The translations under genes were made by a program, and so were the position numbers. This document shows, piece by piece, positions 1 to 8,475 of a stretch of 64,000 bases of DNA; position 1 is the first letter of the stretch; each line of letters opens with the position of its first letter. The DNA lies in NCBI GenBank assembly GCA_947503155.1, contig CANNCL010000005.1, forward strand, positions 58,845 through 122,844, in the 5' to 3' direction. Source of the stretch: an uncultured Erythrobacter sp. (GTDB lineage: Bacteria > Pseudomonadota > Alphaproteobacteria > Sphingomonadales > Sphingomonadaceae). A model generated the notes under the pieces. The model saw nothing but the letters and a program-made list of their open reading frames with translations, was not told the DNA's origin and searched no databases.

Positions 1-209
1 CAGGACGCGTCACAAATATCTCTGGAAATTCGATCACGCTGGATCATTCCCCAGTGCCAGAACTGAGTTGGCCAGCGATGGTCATGCCGTTCGCACTTGC
101 CGAACCGTCTTTGGCGCACGGCCTAGCGCCCGGCGACAATATCGAAATTACATTCACTCAGCATGGCGATGGACCGAGGATTGAATCCATCAGGAAAGCC
201 GGCCGATGA
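1..209 (+). CDS. cusB: CusB-type efflux adaptor, C-terminal end (partial)
   Basis: Only the last 68 codons are in the window; the reading frame starts at base 3 and ends with TGA at 207-209. The peptide reads as a CusF-like copper-binding domain: it contains the segment [13 protein letters not shown] followed by PAMVMPF, so the His, Trp and two Met residues that bind Cu(I)/Ag(I) in CusF are all present. Such a domain is found fused to the C-terminus of some periplasmic membrane-fusion adaptors of copper/silver RND pumps. The stop codon overlaps the start of cusA (ATGA), so the two are translationally coupled. The adaptor part itself lies outside the window, so the full-length call is inferred from the tail and the neighbour. 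Confidence 0.8.
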   Translation, partial: GRVTNISGNSITLDHSPVPELSWPAMVMPFALAEPSLAHGLAPGDNIEITFTQHGDGPRIESIRKAGR

Positions 210-3200
210 TCGCGCGCATCATCGACCTTTCGATAGCCAATCGGTTCTTGGTAATTTTGGCGGCAATTGCGGTAATGCTCGCGGGTTTTTGGGCCGTCCG
301 TGCCACGCCGGTCGATGCCATTCCTGATCTATCAGACGTTCAAGTGGTGGTCCGCGCGAATTATGCAGGTCAGGCGCCGCAGATTGTCGAAGATCAGGTG
401 ACCTACCCGCTCGCCACCACAATGTTGTCCGTTCCCGGGGCGGAGACGGTGCGCGGCTATTCGATGTTCGGCGACAGCTACGTCTATATTATATTCGAAG
501 ACGGAACCGATCTTTATTGGGCCCGCTCGCGCGTGCTCGAATACCTCAATCAGGTCCAAAGCGAATTGCCTGAAGGTGTCACAAGTTCGCTAGGTCCCGA
601 TGCAACCGGCGTGGGTTGGATTTACGAATATGCGCTGGTCGACCGAACCGGGGGCAATGATCTGGCCGGCCTCAGAAGCCTGCAAGATTGGTTCCTGCGA
701 TACGAATTACAGACCATTCCGGGTATCGCCGAGGTGGCGAGCATTGGCGGGATGGTGAAGCAGTATCAAGTCGTTCTCGATCCCTACAAAATGGCGTCCT
801 TCGGCGTAACACATGCCGAAATCGTCAGCGCCATACAGCGCGCCAATCAGGAAACTGGCGGCTCGATCCTTGAATTGGGCGAGGCTGAATATATGGTCCG
901 CGCCTCTGGCTATCTTAGCACTCTGGACGATTTTCGTCAGATCCCGCTCAAGACAGTTGGCAACGGCATTCCTGTCACTCTTTCCGATGTTGCGACCATT
1001 CAGATTGGCCCTGAAATGCGGCGCGGGATCGCAGAACTTAACGGCGAAGGCGAGGTTGCAGGCGGCATCATTGTGCTGCGTCAGGGCGAGGATGCTCGCG
1101 CCACAATTGCGGCCGTTGAACAAAAGCTGGAAACGCTAAAAGCCAGCCTGCCTGACGGTGTCGAGATCGTTACGACTTATGACCGTTCGCAACTCATCGA
1201 CGCGTCGATCGACAATCTGACCGGAAAACTGATCGCAGAATTTATTATCGTCGCGCTCGTTTGCGGGCTGTTCCTCTGGCATGTCCGATCTGCGTTTGTG
1301 GCCATTGTCACCCTGCCATTGGGCGTGCTCGCGGCCTTTATCGTTATGCGGTTTCAAGGGGTTGATGCGAATATCATGTCGCTTGGCGGGATAGCGATTG
1401 CCATCGGGGCGATGGTCGATGCGGCAATCGTAATGGTTGAAAATGCGCACAAACATCTGGAGCGCTGGCAAGACGAAAATCCCGGTGCGCACCTGCCGAA
1501 CGAGGAGCGCTGGCATTTGATTGCGGATGCCGCGAAAGAGGTCGGGCCTGCGCTCTTTTACAGCTTGCTGATAATCACGCTTTCGTTCCTGCCGGTGTTT
1601 ACGTTGCAAGCGCAGGAAGGGCGTCTGTTTGCGCCGCTGGCATTTACCAAGACATATGCAATGGCGGCTGCAGCAATCTTGTCTGTCACTCTGGTGCCGG
1701 TTCTAATGGGTTGGCTCATCAGGGGCAAAATCCCGTCTGAGGATTCCAATTTCCTGAACCGCTGGCTGACAAAGGCGTATCGCCCCGGTCTCGATTGGGT
1801 CATCCGCCGCCCTAAAACCACGCTCTTGCTCGCAGGTCTGATTTTTCTAACCGCCGCGATCCCGATCACCCGGTTAGGAGGCGAATTTCTGCCACCGCTC
1901 GATGAGGGCGATCTGCTGTATATGCCCAGCGCACTGCCCGGTCTGTCTCCTGGTGAAGCATCGGCGCTGTTGCAGCGGACAGACAGGCTGATCAAATCGG
2001 TGCCCGAAGTCGACACTGTGTTCGGAAAGGCAGGCCGCGCAGACACGGCGACCGACCCTGCGCCGCTGACCATGTTCGAGACAACGATCCGGTTCAAACC
2101 ACGCGAGCAATGGCGTGCAGGAATGACGCCTGAAAAGCTGGTCGAGGAGCTAGACCGGGTCGTACAGGTTCCGGGACTTGCCAATGTCTGGGTGCCCCCG
2201 ATCCGCAACCGGATCGACATGCTTGCCACCGGGATCAAAAGCCCGATCGGGGTGAAAGTGTCAGGCGAAAATCTCGCCGAAATCGAACGCGTCGCCCTGC
2301 AAATCGAAACCATTGCAAAACAAGTGCCCGGAGTAAGTTCTGCGCTCGCGGAAAGGCTTTCTGGGGGCCGCTATGTCGATGTCGATATCAACCGGAATGC
2401 GGCGGCGCGCTACGGGCTGAATATCGCGGATATACAGCAGATCGTTTCAGGTGCGATTGGCGGTGCAAATATCGGACGCACAATTGAGGGTCAGGCGCGT
2501 TACCCTATTAATGTGCGCTATCCGCGCGAAATTCGCGGCAGCATAGGCGAGCTGAGGACGCTGCCTTTGCTTACGCCTTCTGGTCAACAGATCACGTTAG
2601 GCTCCGTTGCAGAGGTAAGCATCAGTGACGGACCGCCGATGCTCAAAAATGAACAGGGGCGGTTGGTGAGCGCCGTCTATGTGGATGTTCGCGGCCGCGA
2701 CCTTTCATCAGTCGTCGAGGACCTCCAGCGCGCAATTGCCGATGGCGTTGACCTGCCGCCAGGCGTTAGCCTGTCCTATGCGGGACAGTTCGAATATCTA
2801 ACGCGGGCCTATGAACGGTTGCAGATCGTCGTACCGGCTACGCTGGGGATCATATTCCTGCTTCTATATCTGATTTTCAGGCGATTTGACGAAGCGCTTC
2901 TGGTGATGGGAACATTGCCCTTCGCTCTCACCGGAGGGTTCTGGCTTCTCTACCTGATGGGCTACAACCAATCAGTCGCGACCGCAGTCGGATTTATCGC
3001 TCTGGCAGGTGTGTCTGCGGAGTTTGGCGTTGTCATGCTGATCTATCTAAAGTCCGCCCTAGAAAAGCGCGGCGGCGACCTCTCTGCTGAGGCAATTACC
3101 CAAGCCATTTCAGAAGGCGCATTGCTGCGTGTGCGGCCTAAGGCGATGACGGTCGCTGTCATTCTGGCCGGGCTGTTTCCAATTCTAATCGGCACGGGTG

Positions 3201-3382
3201 CTGGCTCGGAAGTTATGAGCCGGATCGCCGCTCCGATGATTGGCGGCATGATCACCGCGCCGCTTTTGTCCATGTTTGTGCTGCCCGCCGCATATCTGTT
3301 GATGCGGCGCCCAAAACCGGTGCGGCCGATAGACTCCGAGGGAGACGAAATTCGCGCCGAGCAGCAGGTGCAATTGACCTGA
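206..3382 (+). CDS. cusA: Copper/silver efflux RND transporter permease CusA
   Basis: This is a 1058-residue inner-membrane RND pump of the heavy-metal (HME) class. It takes monovalent copper or silver from the periplasm or cytoplasm and passes it to the outer-membrane channel through the CusB adaptor. The three methionines of the E. coli CusA metal path are conserved at identical numbering: Met573 (LLYMPS), Met623 (TMFETT) and Met672 (RIDML). That favours Cu/Ag over the Zn/Co/Cd pumps of the CzcA type. The N-terminal membrane helix (about residues 12-30), two large periplasmic loops and the two helix bundles (about 335-530 and 870-1035) are in the usual order. The ATG overlaps the adaptor stop. 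No regulator is visible here, and the operon appears to end with this gene. Confidence 0.95.
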   Translation: MIARIIDLSIANRFLVILAAIAVMLAGFWAVRATPVDAIPDLSDVQVVVRANYAGQAPQIVEDQVTYPLATTMLSVPGAETVRGYSMFGDSYVYIIFEDGTDLYWARSRVLEYLNQVQSELPEGVTSSLGPDATGVGWIYEYALVDRTGGNDLAGLRSLQDWFLRYELQTIPGIAEVASIGGMVKQYQVVLDPYKMASFGVTHAEIVSAIQRANQETGGSILELGEAEYMVRASGYLSTLDDFRQIPLKTVGNGIPVTLSDVATIQIGPEMRRGIAELNGEGEVAGGIIVLRQGEDARATIAAVEQKLETLKASLPDGVEIVTTYDRSQLIDASIDNLTGKLIAEFIIVALVCGLFLWHVRSAFVAIVTLPLGVLAAFIVMRFQGVDANIMSLGGIAIAIGAMVDAAIVMVENAHKHLERWQDENPGAHLPNEERWHLIADAAKEVGPALFYSLLIITLSFLPVFTLQAQEGRLFAPLAFTKTYAMAAAAILSVTLVPVLMGWLIRGKIPSEDSNFLNRWLTKAYRPGLDWVIRRPKTTLLLAGLIFLTAAIPITRLGGEFLPPLDEGDLLYMPSALPGLSPGEASALLQRTDRLIKSVPEVDTVFGKAGRADTATDPAPLTMFETTIRFKPREQWRAGMTPEKLVEELDRVVQVPGLANVWVPPIRNRIDMLATGIKSPIGVKVSGENLAEIERVALQIETIAKQVPGVSSALAERLSGGRYVDVDINRNAAARYGLNIADIQQIVSGAIGGANIGRTIEGQARYPINVRYPREIRGSIGELRTLPLLTPSGQQITLGSVAEVSISDGPPMLKNEQGRLVSAVYVDVRGRDLSSVVEDLQRAIADGVDLPPGVSLSYAGQFEYLTRAYERLQIVVPATLGIIFLLLYLIFRRFDEALLVMGTLPFALTGGFWLLYLMGYNQSVATAVGFIALAGVSAEFGVVMLIYLKSALEKRGGDLSAEAITQAISEGALLRVRPKAMTVAVILAGLFPILIGTGAGSEVMSRIAAPMIGGMITAPLLSMFVLPAAYLLMRRPKPVRPIDSEGDEIRAEQQVQLT

Positions 3383-3469
3383 CACCGCCAAATGCTCAGC
3401 CGCTTCGTTTCTCGCTGTCGCGTGACTTTCTCTCGATTTTGGAAACGAGAACCGACCGGCAAGTCACAT

Positions 3470-3892
3470 TCAAGTGCTTGATAGAACTTGCAACGATTTC
3501 TTGTACTTATTCAGTCGCTCAAGGTCTTTTGGCGTCAAATCGCCCATGCGCCTAACATCAAGGTTGTCGGTTATGTCGGCAATTTTGACGTTTCTGCCAA
3601 TTTCGTTTTGCAACGCCCTGCGCACGAACGCTGCATAATCTTCATCATCTGAAGCCTTGGTGACAGACTTCAAGCCTGCGACCACTTCTGAGGAAAAGCC
3701 CTCTTTTTCCAGATCCTCAAACGTCCAATGGGAATCTTCCACGACATCATGGAGCACACCCACTATTTTCTCGTCTTCAGAAGCTAGAGAAAACATGACC
3801 CGCAAAGGGTGGAGAATATACGGATTGCCGCCCTTGTCCTTGACACCCTTGTGGGCCTCAACTGCAATTTCGATTGCTCTTTCGAGGTTCAT
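3470..3892 (-). CDS. HD-domain phosphohydrolase, SpoT/MESH1-like
   Basis: A 140-residue single-domain protein resembling the hydrolase half of RelA/SpoT enzymes. It starts with a helix rich in AIEIAVEAHKG, then has HPLRV and the metal-binding HD motif in VLHDVVEDS, and later KIADITDNL, which corresponds to the K(L/I)AD motif of this fold. Small stand-alone members can hydrolyse (p)ppGpp or related nucleotides, but the substrate here cannot be read from sequence. There is no synthetase or TGS/ACT domain. It is convergent with cusA and follows the HxlR gene on the same strand with a 40-bp gap, so co-transcription with that regulator is possible. Confidence 0.75.
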   Translation of the reverse strand: MNLERAIEIAVEAHKGVKDKGGNPYILHPLRVMFSLASEDEKIVGVLHDVVEDSHWTFEDLEKEGFSSEVVAGLKSVTKASDDEDYAAFVRRALQNEIGRNVKIADITDNLDVRRMGDLTPKDLERLNKYKKSLQVLSST

Positions 3893-3932
3893 TTTGTTTC
3901 CTTCTTATGATTTTTGATGGCTCGCATTCCGC

Positions 3933-4649
3933 CTAACTGGGTGAGACGAGCCACTCTTCTGGTTGCTTAGTAATTGTAGCCAGTCGGCTTTTGCCCAACC
4001 ACTCGGGCAGAATTTTGGTGTATTTTTCATCCCCAAACACTTTGAGCGCACCGGTTCTTATCTCCTCATCAAAGTCGGACCAGCCCAGAAAAACCTTAGC
4101 CAAAGTTGTCGCGGCGGCATCGATTTGCACGTCAACGTCGAAGTCGCGATCAATTATGCACAAATCGACCGCGCCGGCTTCGAATATGAGCCAGCTATTC
4201 TGACGGTTTTTCGTTTGATCGCGCAAAAAGAAGTGAACGATAAACGGTTCAGGAAGCGATGGATGCGGGATCGCTTTGTGGCGAATGTTCCACATCAAAT
4301 GATCGCTGTCGAGATTTTCTAACGAGGGTTCCACCCTCAGCCATTCCTGTGCCCAATCCGCCATACCGAAGACAACTTTCCGCAACGCTTCGCCAGCGGG
4401 GGTCAAAGTGTAATTGGTGTGGTTTTGGCTGGAGGATGTTTCCTTTTTGATGATGCCCGAATTGGTGAGCTCTTTCAATCGGCTCGAAAGCAGCGTGCGC
4501 GACATGCGCGGCACCCCGCGGCTAATGTCATTGAAGGAGGTGTAGCCAAAAACAAGCTCACGCAAGATCAACATCGTCCAGCGCTTGCACAGAATATCTG
4601 TGGCGACTGAAAGGGGGCAATATTGTCCGTAACCAGAAGCTTTATTCAT
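3933..4649 (-). CDS. HxlR-family transcriptional regulator with C-terminal SCP2-like domain
   Basis: A 238-residue protein. Residues 1-105 form a HxlR/MarR-type winged helix, with the family signature YCPLSVATDILCKRWTM at the start, including the Cys (YCPL) often used for redox or electrophile sensing. The recognition region is SFNDISRGVPRMSRTLLSSR. The C-terminal half is an extra domain, probably a sterol-carrier-like ligand domain as found in the longer HxlR proteins; that part is inferred from length and pattern. It is transcribed away from the haloperoxidase-like gene. The shared intergenic region holds a strong inverted repeat (4724-4740), so it likely represses itself and that neighbour. 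Confidence 0.85.
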   Translation of the reverse strand: MNKASGYGQYCPLSVATDILCKRWTMLILRELVFGYTSFNDISRGVPRMSRTLLSSRLKELTNSGIIKKETSSSQNHTNYTLTPAGEALRKVVFGMADWAQEWLRVEPSLENLDSDHLMWNIRHKAIPHPSLPEPFIVHFFLRDQTKNRQNSWLIFEAGAVDLCIIDRDFDVDVQIDAAATTLAKVFLGWSDFDEEIRTGALKVFGDEKYTKILPEWLGKSRLATITKQPEEWLVSPS

Positions 4650-4723
4650 GATGGTTGCCCTTCAATTTTTTGGCCGCAAAATCGGCTAGGCTTGGGTTCG
4701 TATTCAATAGCCGCTCCGCAACC

Positions 4724-4740
4724 AGTACAGCAATTGTACT
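4724..4740. promoter_or_regulatory. Inverted-repeat operator candidate of the HxlR regulator
   Basis: AGTACA and TGTACT form a perfect 6-bp inverted repeat with a 5-bp spacer, and a further half-site GGTACT lies 5 bp on. It sits in the divergent promoter between the HxlR gene and the haloperoxidase-like gene. TAC-N7-GTA geometry is similar to known HxlR-family operators such as that of YodB. The match is seen directly; the binding protein is inferred. Confidence 0.55.
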
Positions 4741-4848
4741 GAATGGTACTATGGTCGCACTATTGCCGATCCTGAAGCCGCTATAACACATCCAAGATGC
4801 ACCACTTTGATTGTCTTTGAAGTGGAGAAACACCCATGAGGAATGATC

Positions 4849-6084
4849 ATGAAGAGTTGGAAAAAATACGGGATTCTATGGTCATCTGCGGCGCTCGTCC
4901 TGCTAGGCAACGGCGCAGAAGCGCGTGCTGACGTCGTTACGGATTGGAATATAAAGGCACGCGAATTGGTTGTTGATGCCGGATTGCCGACGCCTCATTC
5001 CAACCGGGCTCTGGCGATTGTACACAGCTCGGTCTTCGAGGCTGTGAACGCCATCACGAAAGAATATCCTAGCTCACTGTCTCTGAATGCTGCCGATGAC
5101 GCGTCTGTGGAAGCTGCAATTGCTTCGGCCGTCAGGAGTTCGTTGTTGCACCTAATGCCAGAGCAACACGCAGCGATAGAAGCCGTTTATTCGGAAACGG
5201 TGGACGGCATCGCTGACAGCACGGCAAAGACGCAAGGGATTGAAATTGGGCAGCAGGCTGCCGCGCAGATCTGGTCTGCATGGCGAAATGATGGGAGCGG
5301 ATCCGAAGAGGCGTACAGGCCTTACACAGCGGCCGGAATATATGTTCCCACAACTATACCTGCTGTGCCTCAATGGGCGCAACGCCAGACATGGCTATTG
5401 TCTCACCCTGCCCAGTTCCGCCCGGGGCCTCCGCCAGCATTGACCAGTGAAGCATGGGCCGAAGACTTCGCTGAGGTTCAGGCTATGGGAGAAAGCGATA
5501 GCGTGCATCGCTCCGAAGAACAGACCAATATGGCCAAATTTTGGGAGGCAACTTTGCCGCCGATCTATCACGGCGTCGTGCATTCAGTGGCGAACATGCC
5601 AGGGCGCGGCATCACTCAAAATGCCCGCCTATTTGCGGCAATCACCAGGGCGACAGATGACGCCATGATTGCTGTCTTTGACGCCAAATATCACTATCAA
5701 TTCTGGCGTCCGATTACGGCAATTCGCAATGCTGACATTGATGGAAACGAGGCGACTCAGGTCGATTCAACATGGAAACCGTTCATCCCGACACCGATGC
5801 ATCCCGAATATCCCTGTGCGCATTGCGTGGTCGCGGGCACTGTAGGTGCCATTTTAAAGGCTGAGATTGGCGAGGATGCGACCCCGGATCTTTGGACCGT
5901 GAGCTATACCGACGATGGCACCCAAAGGCATTGGACAAGTGTCGATGGCTTTATCGAAGAGGTTGCAAACGCACGGATTTACGATGGTGTGCACTACAGG
6001 ACATCGACTGAGGTTGGCACGGCGATGGGATTGCAAATCGGAGCTTTGGCTGTCGAGACATACCTATCACCAGTTGAGCGCTAG
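4849..6084 (+). CDS. Exported vanadium-dependent haloperoxidase/PAP2-like protein
   Basis: About 411 residues with a signal peptide (hydrophobic run to about residue 25, AEARA then DVVTDW). The vanadate/phosphate pocket residues of the haloperoxidase-acid phosphatase superfamily are visible: Lys280 and Arg287 in KYHYQFWRP, His325 in HPEYPCAHC, and Arg376/His382 in ARIYDGVHYRTS. The usual Ser-Gly before the loop histidine is Cys-Ala here. Its activity (halide oxidation or phosphoester hydrolysis) cannot be assigned. I chose the ATG at 4849 because TGAGGA lies 6 bp upstream; an ATG at 4843 is also in frame. It is divergent from the HxlR regulator and probably under its control. Confidence 0.8.
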   Translation: MKSWKKYGILWSSAALVLLGNGAEARADVVTDWNIKARELVVDAGLPTPHSNRALAIVHSSVFEAVNAITKEYPSSLSLNAADDASVEAAIASAVRSSLLHLMPEQHAAIEAVYSETVDGIADSTAKTQGIEIGQQAAAQIWSAWRNDGSGSEEAYRPYTAAGIYVPTTIPAVPQWAQRQTWLLSHPAQFRPGPPPALTSEAWAEDFAEVQAMGESDSVHRSEEQTNMAKFWEATLPPIYHGVVHSVANMPGRGITQNARLFAAITRATDDAMIAVFDAKYHYQFWRPITAIRNADIDGNEATQVDSTWKPFIPTPMHPEYPCAHCVVAGTVGAILKAEIGEDATPDLWTVSYTDDGTQRHWTSVDGFIEEVANARIYDGVHYRTSTEVGTAMGLQIGALAVETYLSPVER

Positions 6085-6209
6085 AGCGCGGCGGGCGACC
6101 GATAATTACTAGCGCAAGAGCGCATAGTCTGATCCAATGACGACAAATGCCTAACTATCATCAGGTGCAAGAACTGCCATTTCTGGAAGCCCAATAGGAG
6201 AATGAGAAG

Positions 6210-7271
6210 ATGACTATGCAAGCTGACGAAGCAAAGCTTGAGGCCCTTGCAGGCAAAGTTATCGGCGATGTGGCGAGCGCCATGAGCCTGTTCATGGCCT
6301 ATCTCGGCGATCAGGCCGGGGTATATGATGCTTTGGATGGTGCGGGCGCCCTAACCGTCGATGAGCTCGCTGCAAAAACTAGCCTAAATCCAAAGTATCT
6401 TCTTCAATGGCTCGGCTCAAATGCCGCGGCTGGATACGTAACCTACCATGCTGATGAAGAGCGATTTTCTCTATCTCCGGAACAGGCCCTCATTTTCGCG
6501 CAAGAGGGTCAGCCCGCGTGCATGCAGGGCTTTTTTCAAGCTGTGGTTTCACAATATGAAACACAAGCGAAGGCGGTCGAGACTTTCAAGTCAGGCGCAG
6601 GCCGGCCTTGGGGTGATCACAGCAATTGCTGTTTCTGCGGAACAGATCGTTTCTTTAGGCCCGGCTATGCCGCCAATTTGGTCGATAATTGGATTCCCGC
6701 GCTAGACGGAGTTGAAGAGAAGCTAAAAGCTGGAGGTAAGGTTGCGGACATTGCGTGCGGACATGGCTCGTCAACAATTTTGATGGCGCAAGCTTATCCA
6801 AATTCGACAATCGTCGGGATCGATTTTCATGGCCCATCAATAGATGAAGCGCGCGCCAAAGCCAAAAAAGCCGGTGTCAGCAATGTCGAATTTCAACTCG
6901 CCAAAGCGCAAGATTTTGACGGCAAAGATTTCGACCTAGCATGCATTTTTGACGCGCTGCACGATATGGGGGATCCGGTCGGAGCAGCAGCGCATATAAA
7001 GCAATCGCTTAGTCCGAACGGCACGTTCATGCTGGTCGAACCGATGGCTGGAGATAGCATGAGCGAAAATCTTCATCCTCTGGGCCAAATCTACTACGCT
7101 TTCTCGACAACCATCTGCACCCCAACATCCTTAGCGCAAGAAGTAGGGCTGGGTTTAGGCGCGCAAGCGGGGCAGAAGAATTTGACCAAGGTTTTAAATC
7201 AAGCCGGGTTTGCCAATGTCAAAAGAGCGGCCGAAACTCCTACAAATATGGTTCTGGAAGTAACCGGCTAG
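6210..7271 (+). CDS. Class I SAM-dependent methyltransferase with N-terminal winged helix
   Basis: A 353-residue protein. The first ~90 residues read as the small winged-helix dimerisation domain found in O-methyltransferase-like enzymes (LDGAGALTVDELAAKTSLNP). It is followed by a linker with HSNCCFCGTDRFFRPGY and a Rossmann methyltransferase domain whose SAM-binding glycine loop is VADIACGHGSS at about residue 175. The acidic ribose-binding residue is in IVGIDFHG. The Cys-rich CCFCG stretch lies before the catalytic domain. The substrate is unknown. An AGGAG ribosome-binding site lies 9 bp before the ATG. It follows the haloperoxidase-like gene on the same strand after about 125 bp. Confidence 0.8.
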   Translation: MTMQADEAKLEALAGKVIGDVASAMSLFMAYLGDQAGVYDALDGAGALTVDELAAKTSLNPKYLLQWLGSNAAAGYVTYHADEERFSLSPEQALIFAQEGQPACMQGFFQAVVSQYETQAKAVETFKSGAGRPWGDHSNCCFCGTDRFFRPGYAANLVDNWIPALDGVEEKLKAGGKVADIACGHGSSTILMAQAYPNSTIVGIDFHGPSIDEARAKAKKAGVSNVEFQLAKAQDFDGKDFDLACIFDALHDMGDPVGAAAHIKQSLSPNGTFMLVEPMAGDSMSENLHPLGQIYYAFSTTICTPTSLAQEVGLGLGAQAGQKNLTKVLNQAGFANVKRAAETPTNMVLEVTG

Positions 7272-7405
7272 GATGCGATTTGGCGCCCGCTAGCGCGCCT
7301 TTACGGACGCCGCATCCCAAATTTATCGCCATATTTTGTCGGCTGCTGAACCACAGCCACCAAACCAGCTGACAGTTCAATCCAAATTGATGACGGGAGG
7401 CTTTC

Positions 7406-8212
7406 TTGACGGACCAACATTTAGAAGTCGCAGATCGTATGTGGAGCAGCGCCGCTGCTGACTATGACGACATTAGTTTCAGCGTTGGAGACGCCTTGCT
7501 CCATACTGCCATGCGCCTAAATCCGTCTCCGGGTGACCGGGTCATCGACATAGCGACCGGAACGGGCATGAGTGCGCGCAATGCGGCTCGCTTTGCTGCT
7601 CATGTAACGGGTATCGACATCGCAGACGGTCTGCTTACTGCCGCACGCGAAATTTCGGCGCATATTGATCCGCCAATTGCATTCTTGAAAGCGGATGCGG
7701 CGCGCCTCCCATTTCCCGACTCCCATTTTGACCGAGCCGTTTCGACCTTCGGGATAATGTTTGCGCCAGACCAACAAGGTGCAGCGTCTGAACTTGCAAG
7801 AGTAGTAAGGCCCGGCGGCCGGGCAGTGATAACATCTTGGGCTCCGGACCCTGCGGTTGGACGCATGTTTGAATTGCTCAGTGAATACCAGGATGCCAGC
7901 CCAGAGGACCAGCCGTCACCTATGGCCTGGGGAACCGAAAGCGGTGTGGCCGAATTGCTGGGAGACCATTTCGAACTCAGTTTTGAGCAAGGAGTGAGCT
8001 ATGGCTATTTCGATTCAACAGAACATCTGTGGCACTTCTACGCCCGAACATTTGGCCCTGTGCGCGAAATCGTCGAATCCAAAGATGCGGCAATTGTCGA
8101 GGAATTGAGCCTTCGGTTTAAAGAAGAGCATGAGCAATTTGCCAACGATCTAGGGCTAATAATTCCGCGTCCATACTTGCTTACAAAAGCTGAGCGCCGA
8201 CGCCCAAGCTAA
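7406..8212 (+). CDS. Class I SAM-dependent methyltransferase, UbiE/Methyltransf_11 type
   Basis: A 268-residue cytoplasmic protein with the methyltransferase motifs in order: VIDIATGTGMSARNAA (SAM loop), VTGIDIADGLL (ribose-binding Asp), FLKADAARLPFPD, and LARVVRPGGRAVITSW (post IV). The pattern is that of small-molecule methyltransferases acting on quinone- or polyketide-like substrates; the actual substrate is not evident. The start is TTG at 7406, which has GGGAGG 5 bp upstream; the next in-frame ATG is 12 codons later. It follows the winged-helix methyltransferase at 134 bp and may share its transcript. Confidence 0.75.
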   Translation: MTDQHLEVADRMWSSAAADYDDISFSVGDALLHTAMRLNPSPGDRVIDIATGTGMSARNAARFAAHVTGIDIADGLLTAAREISAHIDPPIAFLKADAARLPFPDSHFDRAVSTFGIMFAPDQQGAASELARVVRPGGRAVITSWAPDPAVGRMFELLSEYQDASPEDQPSPMAWGTESGVAELLGDHFELSFEQGVSYGYFDSTEHLWHFYARTFGPVREIVESKDAAIVEELSLRFKEEHEQFANDLGLIIPRPYLLTKAERRRPS

Positions 8213-8410
8213 GAGTTCCAAATGCTATCGGCGAACCTATCCTCAACAACCTTGTTGCGGGCGTTGGTGCGAAACAGATCATTTGCTCAAATTCGATCTG
8301 GTTCTGACTGACGAGCAGGGATTGAGGGTGAGCATTGCTAGGCACACAATTGAGAGTTTGCGAGCAACCTTCACCGGCATAAATTACACCGGAGCACAGA
8401 CCGAACCATA

Positions 8411-8458
8411 CACCGAAACATTCACCGAAACATTCACCGAAACATTCACCGAAACATA
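8411..8458 (+). repeat. Four tandem copies of a 12-bp repeat
   Basis: The unit CACCGAAACATT is present three times exactly and a fourth time with one change (CATA), ending 17 bp before the deacylase start codon. Degenerate copies (ACCGAACCATA, ACACCGGAG) precede it. It falls in the leader of the next gene, not in a recognisable coding region. It could be a repeated regulator half-site or a slippage array. Confidence 0.85.
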
Positions 8459-8475
8459 CAGGGCAAAGTGCAAGA

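Noticed and set aside
1558..2313. 251-codon antisense frame inside cusA
   Set aside because: It overlaps completely with a strongly recognised gene and has shadow-type composition.
206..3382. Assignment of the RND pump as CzcA (Zn/Co/Cd)
   Set aside because: Met573, Met623 and Met672 are all present at E. coli CusA numbering, and the adaptor tail has a CusF-like copper site.
4642..4833. 63-codon frame in the HxlR/haloperoxidase promoter
   Set aside because: It covers the palindromic operator and both promoters and has no protein pattern.
8411..8458. Short CRISPR-like array
   Set aside because: The 12-bp units are contiguous, without spacers, and there are no cas genes.
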